Positions 1 to 11,900 of a stretch of 64,000 nucleotides of DNA are shown piece after piece (position 1 is the first letter of the stretch; each line of letters starts with the position of its first letter). Both the position numbers and the translations under genes were made by a program. The notes under the pieces were generated by a model. The model made no database searches. It was not told where the DNA came from and was given only the letters and a program-made list of their open reading frames with translations. The stretch is from Eonycteris spelaea (lineage: Eukaryota; Chordata; Mammalia; Chiroptera; Pteropodidae): positions 4,619,001-4,683,000 of the forward strand of contig PUFA01000062.1 of assembly GCA_003508835.1 (NCBI GenBank). Direction: 5' to 3'.

Positions 1-970
1 TAGCAGATTCTCACTTCTCTGCTGGGTTCATTGCACTCTGTTTTCACATTAAACCTTAATTCCTTTATATAACGTAATATATGTGTTTCTTGTTCTCAAG
101 ATTAAACAAGATGATAGGTTAATGACCTCTTATTCAGGGATCACATTCCACAGCCAGAAAACATAATCTCTGCTTCAGAGAACATGTTGGCGTAGAGACA
201 CGAGGAAGGAAGAAGTGTAAAATCATGACAATGTGAAAGAGGTGCCAGCATAAACGTCTAAGGGAGTTAGCTCAAATCACTCTTCCCGTACCTTTTCCAC
301 AACACGAGACCCCCTGCACAGGTGTGTAGGAGAGCTCAGTCCCCATCCTCCCTCCAGTCGAGGAATCAGAGGAATCAGAGAAGAAATGGAAAGGGTATTA
401 AACTGAGAGCTGGCAGTCCCGGTTTTCTGTCCTGGCGCCACTAGTTCTCTGGACATCTCACAGGACCTCCCTGCCCATATCAGAGGATTATCAGGAAAAT
501 AAATGAAATCGTAAACTCCCCCAAATTTTATGAATTGTAGAGCTCTACACAAATATAATTCATCATTGCTTATTCCCACAGCCGAGCCCTTGCTCCCATA
601 GCTTAGTGCCACAGTTCATATGGGAACCCGTGGACTAGAAAGTTGGCGTAGCTCAGCTCTCCTATAGCGATGTATCGTGGAGGAAAGGAAGGCACAGGAA
701 AAGGCACCCTAAGCCAGAAGCTACTAACTAATGGTCTGAAGAGTCCTGTTGTTGGAATGTGTGTCATGCATTCTCTATAAACCGAGTAAATATTTCCAAC
801 ATGTATTATTAATTTTATAATGCTTTGGTACACTAATGAGATCAAGAAGCATTTTATTCATTTAAAAATGTAACTAAATGGGAGCTTTCCAGTTAAAAAC
901 AAAACAAAACAAAACAAAAGGGAGAAAAGAAAGGTACTCCAAATTAAATATGTAGAGTTTTTAATCTTAG

Positions 971-1044
971 CCTCTTAGAACTGGAAGACCCTAGACATTA
1001 TCTCAGTGTTTCCCAAAATTTTCATTCAAAAGAGTTCCACAGGG

Positions 1045-1096
<52 letters not shown>

Positions 1097-1120
1097 CTTT
1101 TGCAGATCACTTCCCTCAGA
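971..1120. repeat. Duplicated segment, copy A, with (GT)n
   Basis: The segment opens with cctcttagaactggaagacc and ends near ttttgcagatcac. It matches a second segment at 1622-1810 in the same orientation, about 650 bases away. Both share the phrase cagtgtttcccaaaa, a short stretch ending in a ccacag motif, a microsatellite in the middle and the closing ttttgcagatc. In this copy the microsatellite is GT only (about 1047-1096, with a small GCGC interruption). The opening phrase resembles the 3' end of an old L3/MIR-type repeat, so the pair may be two insertions or one local duplication. Confidence 0.7.
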
Positions 1121-1621
1121 CAGAGCATAGAGAATGCTTGGTAAATAACAGACACGCAAACTTTAAAATAAACTAATGAAGAAATAATTATGTTGTGTTT
1201 ATCTGGGCTTTTACCTATAGGAAGAAAGCCAAAGACACTAGCAAATCCATCAAATTCATAAGAGCAAAGTCTATTCTATGGTAGTTATTTTACTAACAGT
1301 AATAATGATAAAAATAATAATAGCAACAACAGCCATAACAATAACAATAATAATAACAGACTTTCACATCCTAATCTTATTTATCCTTAATAAAACACTG
1401 TGAACTAGATAGGCCAGACTTGACAGTCAATATATCAAAGAGAAATGAGAAATCTGAAGAATACTGAGATCCTTAAAACACAAATGATAGCATTAACTTC
1501 AGTAACTTTTCAAAAAAACAAATATAGAGTATTTATAAACTACTAAGTCTGAATTAACAAATTTTATCCTGAGTTTTTTTTCTATTCACTGGTGAATTAT
1601 AGCCTCCAGGCTTTATCATGG

Positions 1622-1698
1622 CCTCTTAGAATTGGAAGACCCTAGACATTACCTAACCCAGTGTTTCCCAAAATGCTTTGTTCAAGAGTCCCACAGAG

Positions 1699-1772
<74 letters not shown>

Positions 1773-1810
1773 TGTGGTGTGTGCGTCTTTTGCAGATCCC
1801 TTTCCTTGAG
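1622..1810. repeat. Duplicated segment, copy B, with (GA)n(TG)n
   Basis: Second copy of the segment at 971-1120. Here the internal microsatellite is compound: GA from about 1702 to 1739 followed by TG from about 1744 to 1772. The flanking unique words agree with copy A apart from scattered substitutions and small indels. Sequence past 1810 continues as an old repeat-like stretch to about 2000 that copy A lacks. Confidence 0.7.
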
Positions 1811-1999
1811 ATTCCAACTCAGTGTGGCTGGGCTGAGGGCCAAAAATCTGTTTTACTGAATGGACACTCCAGGTGATTCTTACATCTTAGTACATTTGAA
1901 AATCACAGATCTAGTTCGGATGAGGAAATTCAATGGTGTTTCCCAAAGTGCCTCCACTAGTTGGTAGAGTTGGAATTAGAACCCAGATACCACCCTCCC

Positions 2000-3165
2000 A
2001 ATCCAATTCTCTTTCTTGCCGTGGTTGCCATATATCAAGATGTTACATGTCAGGATGTTATAATCTTCATTTGATTTATGTACGTGATTTTAATTTCACT
2101 TCCCTCAAAACATTGTTAATTATTCCTGCACTGTCGACATCATTTTATGTAAACCAGAGCTTGGGCTGAGAATTTGTAGAAACGAAATGTAGTATGATCT
2201 AAAAGAAAATGAAAGACTGAGAATTTTGCTTGGAGAAATAGTCATTATTCTGTACTACCACTGGAAATGATAAATAAGTTCGTGTTTTTTCAGACCTGTC
2301 AAAGACTAAACATTGTGTATGGTACAGAGTGGGGATTTGAATGTCAGCAGGGTGTGCGTGTTTGAACAGCTAAACTTTCCCATGTCAAAACTGACAGAAT
2401 TTATTTTGGGTGCAGTTCGGTAAGAGGTAAGTGCATAGAAAATCAAACATCATTCTAAGGAATACAACCCCACAGACAGCCAACAGGCCACAAGATACCA
2501 AGTAGATCCTCTGACTTCTTAACCTGGGGATTAGAAGGGGATCTTCAGGAATTAGAAAAGAGTACAGAATGTTTGGAGCACAGTGAAAATTTTTATTGAC
2601 GACTATCAAGAACCAGGGCCTCCATGGCTCAGAGGTCAGTTACAAAAAGCAGGTTTTGATTACAGTGGGGGCAGATGCCGAATATTCACAGCAGGCAGCT
2701 CTTCATCTGCTCTGAGTTTCTGGGAGATTATGACACTTAAAAAGGCACACATTTACGTCTTGGGCAATCACACCTTTCCCCTCAGCTCTTACATTAGTGT
2801 CAAAATTCAGAGCAGGTGAAAGAGAAACCAGGCGACTCAGAAAAAATACATTCAGAAAGGGGGCCAGGAGATGCGACCTCAAATCCTAATTCTGTAAGGC
2901 AATCTCTGGGGTTCAATTTTGCTTCCAAAAAATCATGAATGAGGATTGCTACGCTAGTCCCTGAGTGGTAGAAACATGTCATTCAAATCAGAAATAAGCC
3001 CTGCCTGGCCTTCAAACACATTCTCATTATCAAGCTTAGGAGGCCTGTTCAGGCTAGTGACGGAGACTAGCAGGATCTACACCATTATTTTTTTCAACAG
3101 GACTTCTCAGAGGTTTTAATGTGCTCTTATTCGTTTTGATTCTCTAAGAAGATGGGTGGTGAATA
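2000..3165. other. Unique intronic sequence, nothing recognised
   Basis: AT-rich intron sequence with several short open frames of 60-78 codons on both strands. None has a recognisable domain, a supporting splice context or an unusual composition. No repeat family was recognised with confidence. Confidence 0.5.
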
Positions 3166-3169
3166 GCAT

Positions 3170-3400
3170 CAGAAGAGTAATAGCCAACATCTCTGTGTGT
3201 TATCTCTGGAGCTGCACAATGAACACATTATTTCATTTAATTGGGTAACACCATAGGAAGTAGGGGCTCTCAGCATCTCCATTTTACAGAAAAAAGAAAC
3301 TGAAATTTAGAGCAGTTAACTTGCCACAGCCACATGGCCAATAAATAATAAAGTGGTGATTTAAAGCCATGTCTTTCCTATCACAGATTCTAGCTTTTAC
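3170..3400 (+). repeat. MIR-type SINE relic
   Basis: The order of phrases is that of MIR: a start near gagtaatagccaacat, then acacattatttcatttaat, then ctccattttacagaaa, then a copy of the cttgccacagccacatgg stretch and a final region like the genotype-independent MIR tail. Divergence is high, as expected for a repeat older than the placental radiation. No gene signal overlaps it. Confidence 0.6.
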
Positions 3401-3839
3401 ATATCGTGCTGCTTGTCATAAACTGGATTCACCAGAACTCACTGCACCTGTGTTCCAGGAACGGCTTAGAAAATGGATCTCTTTAAATGGATGCCTATAA
3501 CTACATCACCTAGATAATTTGATACCTAATTCTGTAATATGTCGCGTCTCATATACGATGTATTCCTTGCATTCCTTTGGTCATGGCCCCTTTCTCCATC
3601 TCCAGAGCCAGCAGTATATTCCCTTCACATCTCTCTCTGCTTCCATCACCTTCTTCCTCCTTTGACATTCCTGCCTCCCTCTTAAAAGACATGTAGGGTC
3701 CACCTCGATAATCCAAGATAATCATCCCATCTCAGATTGCATTTGGGAAGTCCCTTTTGCCATGTAAGGTAACATTGACAGGTTCCAGAAATTAAGACGT
3801 AAAAACATTTGAGGGCCACATTCAGCCCACAATAATTAA

Positions 3840-4500
3840 TAACATTGAACATTTTTTGGACATATTTACTATCCTTGTATCCTCTTTAGTGAAGCATCTG
3901 TTTAAATCCTTTGTCCATTTTTAACTAGATTGTTTGTTCTTCTTATTGTTGCATTTGAAAGTTTTTCAAAATATATTTTAGATGCAAATAGTTTGTCAAA
4001 AATATAACTTGCAAATGTTTTCTTCCAGCATACAGGATGTCTTCATCCTCTTGCCATTGCCTTCGGCAGAGCAAAAATTTTAATTCTGAAAATGTACAAT
4101 TTATCAGTTTTCGGTTTCTTCGTCTTTGTTTTTTTATCTTGTATAACATGCTTTTGGTTTCATTCCTAAGAACTCTTTACTTAACCCCGAGATACAAAAA
4201 TTTCTCCCATGTTTTCTTCCAAAAGTTTTATAGTTTTACATCATAAACTTAATCAATGATCCATTTTGAGTTCATCTTTGTATAAGGTGTGCAGTTTAGG
4301 TTAAGGTTTATTATTATGTTCATGGATGTCTAATTGATCCAATATCATTTGTTGAAAAGACTATTCTTTCTCCATTGAATTGCTTTGCACCTTCATCCAA
4401 CATCAAATGACCGTATTTGTGTAAGTCTATTTCTGGACTTTCTAGTCCATTCCATTAACTTATATGCTTATCTCTTGGCTAATATCGCAGTTCAGTATAA
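3840..4500 (-). repeat. L1M (LINE-1) 3' fragment, antisense
   Basis: The plus strand reads like the reverse complement of the end of a mammalian L1 ORF2: a stretch like 'cctttgtccatttttaactagattg', then the 'ttttcttcca...caggatgtcttc' block, then 'gatccattttgagttcatctttgtataaggtg'. Heavily mutated, with no long open frame. Old L1M-type by divergence; subfamily not assigned. Confidence 0.75.
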
Positions 4501-4714
4501 ATTTTTTTTTAAAACTCATAACAATGCAGTTTGCAGAACAATGAACTGTGTTTTAAGGTTTCTGTGCTGTAGGTAATTTTTCATCTTCAGTAAACATGTT
4601 TAAGTATTCTTCAGCTTATCAGCATAAATGATGTTTAATTTTATTTAAAGACTACTGCTACAAGACTAAAATACATTTGCCAATATTAAAGCATTAGAAA
4701 AGTTTCTCCAGATG

Positions 4715-4716
<2 letters not shown>

Positions 4717-4770
<54 letters not shown>
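4717..4770. repeat. (AC)n microsatellite
   Basis: Perfect AC dinucleotide tract of 27 units, followed by a short degenerate ctcacaccccacac extension. It lies in EGF intron 1. Confidence 0.98.
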
Positions 4771-4772
<2 letters not shown>

Positions 4773-5900
4773 CACACCCCACACTATAAGACTCTGAGAA
4801 ATCAGTCTTCTGAGTTTTGCCACTTTATTTTCATCTCTCTGTTGGACATGTCCAATTGTGTCTCACAGCCCCAAAGTCCTTCCACATGTTAAAAACTGAG
4901 ATTATGTGATACCTTCTGATTAGTTTGCATTTATCGAAAAGATTTAATTTGACATGGGAATTAAAATATCTTGTTGAAAGTTTAATATGTTTTGACATAC
5001 AGTCTTCGATAGCTGTCATAGACAAAAAAGATATTCCACAATGATGTCTGTATCAAATGAAGAAAATGCTTCGTTGGCTGTATGTATAAAATCACAAAAT
5101 ATACTTTGTAACCACACCCATCAATTATTCATAAATTTTATTGAGTTAGACTAGCAAATTTCTATCATCCTAGATTTTAGTAAATGTAAACTAACCAGAG
5201 GGTGTTGCATTTTATACTTTTAACAAATAGATTAAAAGAAACACAAATTCTTTATTTAGGAGATTTTAAAAAATAGTTTGGAAAATTCTATTTATAAGTT
5301 ATTTTTTTACCTGCAAACACGAGAGTTTTTAATAAGTGACATATTGACATTGTTCAACAACGTGGAAACATTTCCAACATCTGCACTCTTCATGCACAAA
5401 TGTCTTACTATCAGCAGGCACCTTCTCATTCATGTCAGAATGTCACCGTTAACTTGCAGAGAGAACGTTCTGTTGCTTTAGTTATTTTTTCAGTAGCATA
5501 CTAGTGACACCTATTTGTTATCATGGAAAAGGTCAAAATATTGAAACATTTCTTTTTTGAAAAGAAAAAAATGTAACTTCTGATTGCTCTCTTGTGAGCT
5601 TTGATTGACTCTGTGGGAAGCATGTGGGGCAAATATTGTCATGGTTACTCCCTATGTAATACGAAGTATTACAAAGAATCTAGTCTGTTCTTGTTTTCGT
5701 AGGAGTAATGACATCAATGACGTCCCATTGCACTTTGCAATTCCGGTTTCGACTTCTTTGCTGCACTGCTTCTCTGCGAGACTGTGTAACCGCAATCTAG
5801 GCCCCCGCTTTTTCTTTTATTAGCTAATGAAGGAGTATCGTAGTTCTCGGAGCATTTCATTATTGAAACACAGAGGCAAATATAAGAGTGGCTAAGATCA
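4771..5900. other. AT-rich intronic sequence, nothing recognised
   Basis: No repeat family, RNA gene or plausible exon was recognised. Short frames of about 65-72 codons here look like chance. Confidence 0.5.
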
Positions 5901-5914
5901 CTGGCATTGGACAC

Positions 5915-6620
5915 AGAATATCATGCTGACTCTTTACTGGCTTCACTACTTATTAGCTGGGGTCCTAGAGGGGTTCAGAACAAGTCACCTCAAGATGTGA
6001 CTCTGTGACACACAGATTACTTTTGAGCTAAAAGCAACCAATACCCTGCGGGCTCAAGAGAAATCTGCCTCCCTTAACTACCTAGAAGAATTTGAATTAG
6101 GGGCCTTGCCCATAATAAGAGATTATCAGAGGGAACCTTTTTTGACCTATCTATATGGCAGGGCAAACTACTAATTACTGAACATTTGCTCTTCTTATCA
6201 TCCTGCAATGACCTTCCTCCCCTGGGAAGCCCCTAGGTGCCTTACCTCATCCCTAGCTCAGAATGTCATATCTACCTCATTTTAACTTTCTGTCTCTGAA
6301 CTTCTCATGTGTGCAGGGCCTCTGACTCTCTCATGTATGTGGGGTTGCTGTGCACACAAAATTAAATTTGATTTTCTCTTGTCAATCTGTCTCGTGTCAA
6401 TTTGATTATTTAACCACTCAAACCAGAGGGAAGGGGGAATTTTTCCCTTTCCCTACAGACCTTTAGCTCATTACTTATCCTCTCTGTGCAATAGTTTATC
6501 TTTAAAATAAAGATGATAATAGTGCTTACCTCATAAGATTATTATGAAGACTAAATAAATTCATTCAAGCCAAGTGCTTACACTCACATATAATATGACC
6601 TTTCAATAAATGTTGACTAT
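5915..6620. repeat. MIR relic split by an LTR
   Basis: The left part, to about 5965, ends in the MIR-like phrase cttcactacttattagctgg. The right part resumes at about 6462 with ctcattacttatcctctctg and runs through the typical MIR phrase aataaagatgataatagtgc to about 6620. The two parts join in MIR order, so the sequence between them is a later insertion. That insertion is described as a solo LTR. Confidence 0.65.
5968..6461 (+). mobile_element. Solo LTR of an endogenous retrovirus (ERV1-like)
   Basis: About 490 bases sit between two halves of one MIR. The segment has a CCAAT-like aagcaaccaatacc, a polyadenylation-type aattaaatttg followed by the pyrimidine-rich, TG-containing region ttctcttgtcaatctgtctc, and it ends in ccctaca, compatible with the CA terminus of an LTR. 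No retroviral internal sequence or second LTR is nearby, so it is a solo LTR left by recombination. Exact ends and family are uncertain; class I is my reading of the 3' region. Confidence 0.55.
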
Positions 6621-6774
6621 GAGTTTCTAGAAAATACCATAAGCTGAGATATATTAGAAACACATTTACTTTCACTCAACTATATGATTTTTCTAATACT
6701 TACTTCTTCAAAATTTTAGTAATGCTTTCTGTGAAGTTTTTAATCGTATTTGCTGGCAAAGGAGCACATTTTAA

Positions 6775-7200
6775 TCTGTTTTCACATGTTTTTTTCATGT
6801 ATCCTTTTAGCTGTTTTATGGCTGTAGCCAGCAGGAGGAACACATACTTTGCTAATAGTATAAAGCTTTTTCACTTTCGCTATCATGTCAGAAACCTCAA
6901 AAGAGCCTTCTTTTTTATCACTAAGCTTAGTAAACACAGTCTTAAATATCATCACTTTGAACACTACTGTAGAAATCATAAAAAGTTCTTTTCACGTTCT
7001 GGATACTCATGTTTAAATAACTTGCCTGTCCTGATACCTTCACATTACCCTCAAATAACATTTCGAAGCAAATTTTACACTTGTTGCGAGGTTCATTACT
7101 CACATAATAATATTCATAATAATAAGCAGAAGAGCATTTTTCAGACTTCCTCTCGTTAATTTATTGTTTTCTTCTTTTTTGTCAGATCTAAAAGAGATTT
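6775..7200 (-). pseudogene. Degenerate hAT (Charlie-type) transposase fragment
   Basis: A minus-strand frame of 65 codons (6782-6979) contains FEVSDMIAKVKKLYTI, closely similar to the 'SYxIAKxKKPxTIGE' segment of hAT-Charlie and ZBED/SCAND3-type transposases. Upstream, in a shifted frame (about 7060-7130), lies a KCKICFEML stretch like the Cys-x2-Cys of a BED zinc finger. Stops and a frame shift separate the two. I read this as a relic of an autonomous hAT element rather than a working gene. It lies antisense to a chance 145-codon plus-strand frame. Confidence 0.5.
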
Positions 7201-7559
7201 ACATCGTTTTTGCCGATTAGCAGTCAACAAAGCTTATTCTAGAAACAAAAGAAAGGTCAGTGCTGGCCCTCCCCTCACTATTCTCTCGGGTTTCGATTCA
7301 ATTATTAACATTGTCTGCCATCTTTAGTTCCTTTGCAGGAACGTTCTTAAGCCATTTGTTGGATTTTGTAAGTCTTAGTTTTGATAAATCCAACAAATAC
7401 AGTTCGTAAGTCATAAAGTAAACTGCAGTGCACCCTGCACTTGGCTTTCTGAGCTGTCCCCTCAGGACACCATGGGCATGTGGATCAGTGATGTCACCAC
7501 CGTCATCCAAACACGTAACTGATGTTGAATAAATATTTGTTGAATTGATTTAAATTAAT

Positions 7560-8770
7560 TTATTGGTGTTATTTATATAAAAGAAAATCTGTTCTACTTT
7601 CAAGGTACTTTCAACATACAAACCTAGATATATTAAGAGACTTTCTCTAAACCAACTTAATATTATTAATACTTTTCAGTAGGAAGGACTAATAATTATT
7701 TTGGTGGGCTTTCAACAAAATATGTGTGGTAAATTTTGTAAAATAAGAGTCTAGGATCCTGAGTTTTAGGTCTCATAAGATCGTGATGATTTACTTCATC
7801 TCCCTAAATAACAACCACTCATCTGTAACATGAGGTTGTTGGGTAGGATGATCTTGAAGGTCCTTTCTAATCTAACATTCATTAATTCAATTTCTATCCT
7901 ACCTCTCTTACAGAATTCAATAGTTCCCTTGTTAGTGGCATTTTGTAAAGAAGACTAAGCTTATGGTAAATTCATAAATAAATATTATTCATCCTAACTC
8001 CTATTTTCTATGAAATGTTTCCTTCTTTCTGCTTCTCTACACTTCAAATACCAAATCAATAATGTGTCAATCTGAGCTCTGCTAAAGGAAATAAAATAAT
8101 ACCTAAAACAAATAACTCTCTGACAAGTGACAGGAAAACTCAACTCTTTGAAGGAAGTCTAGAAAATTAATCTATTGATTAAATCTATAAAAAATTTATT
8201 AGAGGTACAAAATGTGGGGTGTGGGTCTCATTTGTAACTAACACAATTATCTTCTTTTTTACTACCTTTATAATAATGTTCCTTGAATTGAAAGGCTAAA
8301 CAAATAAATATTTGCCTATAGATACTGCATTCCAAGTGTTCCTAGACAAATAGACAAAAACAAAAGACAATTAAGAATTGTTGGAGTCTGGAGGTTTCCT
8401 GAGTCCAATTCCATTGTTCTCATTAATCCCGCCTGACCAGTAGCGCTAAACTCTGCACCCCGGCTGTGTCTATAACTATACAAATGTAGAAAAAAATGCT
8501 TTGTAAAATTTTCTTGGAATGTTAAGGGAAAATGAGGCAATAATAAGAATAATTACTTAGGTAAAATAATTAATTGGAGATTTCATGCCATAATTTATCA
8601 TCAAGGATAATAATAAATCACAGAGAACACCCTAGCTTAGACGACTGTGAGGACTTGGCTCATCCCAAGACACCAGCTTTAAATTTCTCTAAGCATCATT
8701 GAAAATTTGAAAAATAGGGTTAGAAAAATTATACAAAGCAAAGGTATCACTAATGTCTCAGCTTATGGTA
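7560..8770. other. AT-rich intronic sequence with a possible MIR3
   Basis: A MIR-like phrase (catctgtaacatgaggttg, then gatcttgaaggtcctttc) lies near 7790-7890. The rest is AT-rich with no recognised feature. Confidence 0.4.
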
Positions 8771-8774
8771 TTTG

Positions 8775-8905
8775 GCAGAGAGTAAGAGCTAATATTTACT
8801 GGACTCACTATGTCAGGCAAGATTCAAAGCATCTTATATGAATTAATTTATTTAGTCTTCATAACAATCCTATGAGATAAGTACTAGCAGCTCATATCAG
8901 CTATA
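8775..8905 (+). repeat. MIR relic
   Basis: Contains the MIR phrases gagctaatatttactgga, ttaatttatttagtcttc and acaatcctatgagataag in the right order. It continues into degraded sequence. Confidence 0.65.
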
Positions 8906-11900
8906 TAGTCAGACCGTACTGATTTCAAAAGCCCAGGCCTAACACAACCTGCTAAGCACGATGTACCGACTAAGAGCAAGAGAAGTTTTTCCTGCAAGAG
9001 TGAAGGCAACAAGCAAGTGTGACGCTAGAACCACCTACCTGTCCAAAACTGCTCCACTTTTTCCTGTGACGAGATCAATCCATTTACATAAAGCATCAAC
9101 CACAACTTACTCTGTTCAAATTGTATCTTTTCTTTCAAAAATGGCATTTTATCCTGTCTGCTGGAAGTAATAAAACCTGGTCATTTCAGGCGCATCAACG
9201 GAGCTTATGTTAATGAGGGACACCCCTGCTGCGTGCTTCTGTTCAGCTTTCTGTCCAGGAGATAATATATTGGTACCGAAAGACAGTCACCCACCATCTT
9301 CTATCAAACACGCTGAGTACTGTTTAAACACACTGAGATTCTAGATGGAAATTTCTGTCATATCCCTTTTCTCCCCTCTTACATGAAATCTTTATTATGA
9401 CTCATTAGAATAATCAAGAAATAGAAAAGTTTCCGTTGATTTTTCAGATTTGTTTTCAAAACATGTCTTTTAATCCACTTAGAATTTTTTAAATTCTCAA
9501 CTAGACTGCATGAATCTAAAAGATATACATTTTCACATACTACATAGTAAGATTAATAACAGCAATCTTTACAATTTCTCTGCTCACCAAAGAGTTTAAA
9601 TTCCTTTGTACTGAAAATTCTATAGTAAACAGAATCATTGACAATTTAGAGGGAGACAGAAAAACACTAGAAGGTCCCTGGTAGCTTCTGCCTCTGGACA
9701 TGGTTTTAAACCTTATAAAGAAAAGACTCAAAATACACAAGATTTGTGTCAGCAGCTATGTATTATGACCGTGTTGACTTTGATCTTTCATCTTTGATCT
9801 GTTTATACAAGGATGGAGTCTATGGAAGAAGAAGATCCTCTTCAAGCTTTTGAAATGTTAACCAGAAGAGTGCTGAGGTGAATAAAATAAAACATTGTTT
9901 CTCAGCTGACACACAATGTGCTGAAAAACAAGGCAGCCGCCATGATGTTAGGACTGTCTGTATCCCAGCAACCATCTATCCACAAAAAGAACCATCTCAT
10001 GATGAAATACACTTAGGACACACAGGGCTGGTCTGTAGCACCCTGACAGGCTGTTCTGAATGGAAGAAGTTAGTGCTTTTTCTCTGAAAAGCCTTTTCTA
10101 TCCTATCACTGAGAGAGGGCTTTACGAATTAATTTGTGCACACCATGCATCACTGTCAAGGAGTCCGCTGGCTCTCAAATGCCTTTGCACTCACACAAAT
10201 TCCAATGCATGGTGTATCCTGGAAAATACTTGGGAAACCCAGACCCTGAGAGACATTAGCATGGTTGGCCAAGTTTGGGAGAATCAGAAAATCAAGGTCA
10301 TAAGTGAAAACAGACACACCAATTCCAATCCAGGCTTATAAAGAAGGTCGAGAGGTGATGAGAGCAGAAGTTCCTGCCTTGTATTTGGCTAAAATGACTG
10401 AAGTTTCTGCACATTGACTAATTTCCAGCCTCAAAGGCAAGGTTTGAGTGATGTTGAGGAAAAGAACTCCTAAAGAAAGACATATTTACATGTAGTATTC
10501 CACAACTGCCCTCAAGTTTAGTAACGTTTGTTGATACATATACAATGAATAGAAATGTCTTTTCAGATGTAGTAAGATCTTTCAAGGAGCGTAAATGTCC
10601 CTTCTGTTTAATGTAATTTTTTTCTTCTTCTATATCTGAAAACATTACTTCTTCTACAAAAACATTACTCATCCTTCGAAACTCAGATCTCAGTTATCTT
10701 CTTGTTGTGGGCCCCAGCTGGGGATGGGACTGGAGTGGTCAAGCGCAAGGCCGTTATTTAGTGGTCAAGCGCAAAGCCGTTATTAGCATTATTGTTAATA
10801 AAGAACCTCTAGAAAATGAAGCTGCATTCCTGGTTCACCTGACATCCAGGTAATAATTCCTTCACGGTGAGCAGTATTATCACTCTGGATGAAAATACTG
10901 ACCTGAGGGCAAGAAGGACATAAACGGTGGGGACAACAAGGTTCCAATGGTCAAGGTTTTTGTCATTGTTCTTGTTCTTGTTTCTTAAAGTTAATTCTGA
11001 TCTAACATTAGAAACTATAAAATAATACAACTAATGTTTTGCTCCCTAGCTCTAGGATTGCTCACTTGGAGTAATAATGAAAACTAAACTAAACATTGAA
11101 CAACTTCATAGAATTTGAGAATTTCTTGAAAAATATTCAAGAAATCATAGAAAGAAAGTACATTCTTTAAAACTGGCATGGGCATTCTGAAAATGTTCTC
11201 TAATGCAATAGTTTTCAACTCTTGGGGTTAGTTATCAGGTCTTTAATTTCTTTTGTTCATAACGAGTTTATAGAAACTACTTCATTAAAATAATTGTTGA
11301 AATATCTTAGATCAGGCAATTTACACATAGTGGAAACTGTATAGAGCATAAACTTTTGGACATTAATGTCAACTGGCACATAATGCAAATACCCTTATGG
11401 TGTAACCAGGACACACCCAAACCACAGAAACATCAGCCACGACCACGTGGATCTGCCCCCGACTGCAGGAGCCAATAGCATAAGGATCCCATCTTGTAAG
11501 GTCCATATAAGCTGAATACCGCAGACAAATGACACTCAAGCCTGACAGGAGAGCGTCACAGATGGGTATGTTGAGAGCCAGAGACTCTGTCCTTCTGCTG
11601 GTCATAGCTGCTGACTTGGGACCTATGTAAAGCTATCTGTGCCACCAGGCAATGGAGCCACTTTGGAGACACTAAGGACGTCCATCCCTTCACGGTCATG
11701 TAAGACTCTGTACTTCCCCTCTCTCTGTGTTGTGCATTAAGCTATGTGGGTACCTGATCAGTTTATCTGAGAAGGTGCCACTCACTAACCCTGACCTTGT
11801 GGAAAGACACAAACACAGCTAAGGGTTACTTTGGTAACCACTTTAGCTGCTGGTGACAGAACGTTATTAGTTTCTTCTCCTTGCTTTCTCCACTATAATC

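Noticed and set aside
1632..1876. Frames with Arg-Glu and Val-Cys repeats
   Set aside because: Translation of the GA and TG microsatellites in the duplicated segment.
6722..7159. Plus-strand open frame of 145 codons
   Set aside because: No domain, no orthologue recognised, AT-rich composition, and the opposite strand carries transposase-like motifs, so the frame is a shadow.
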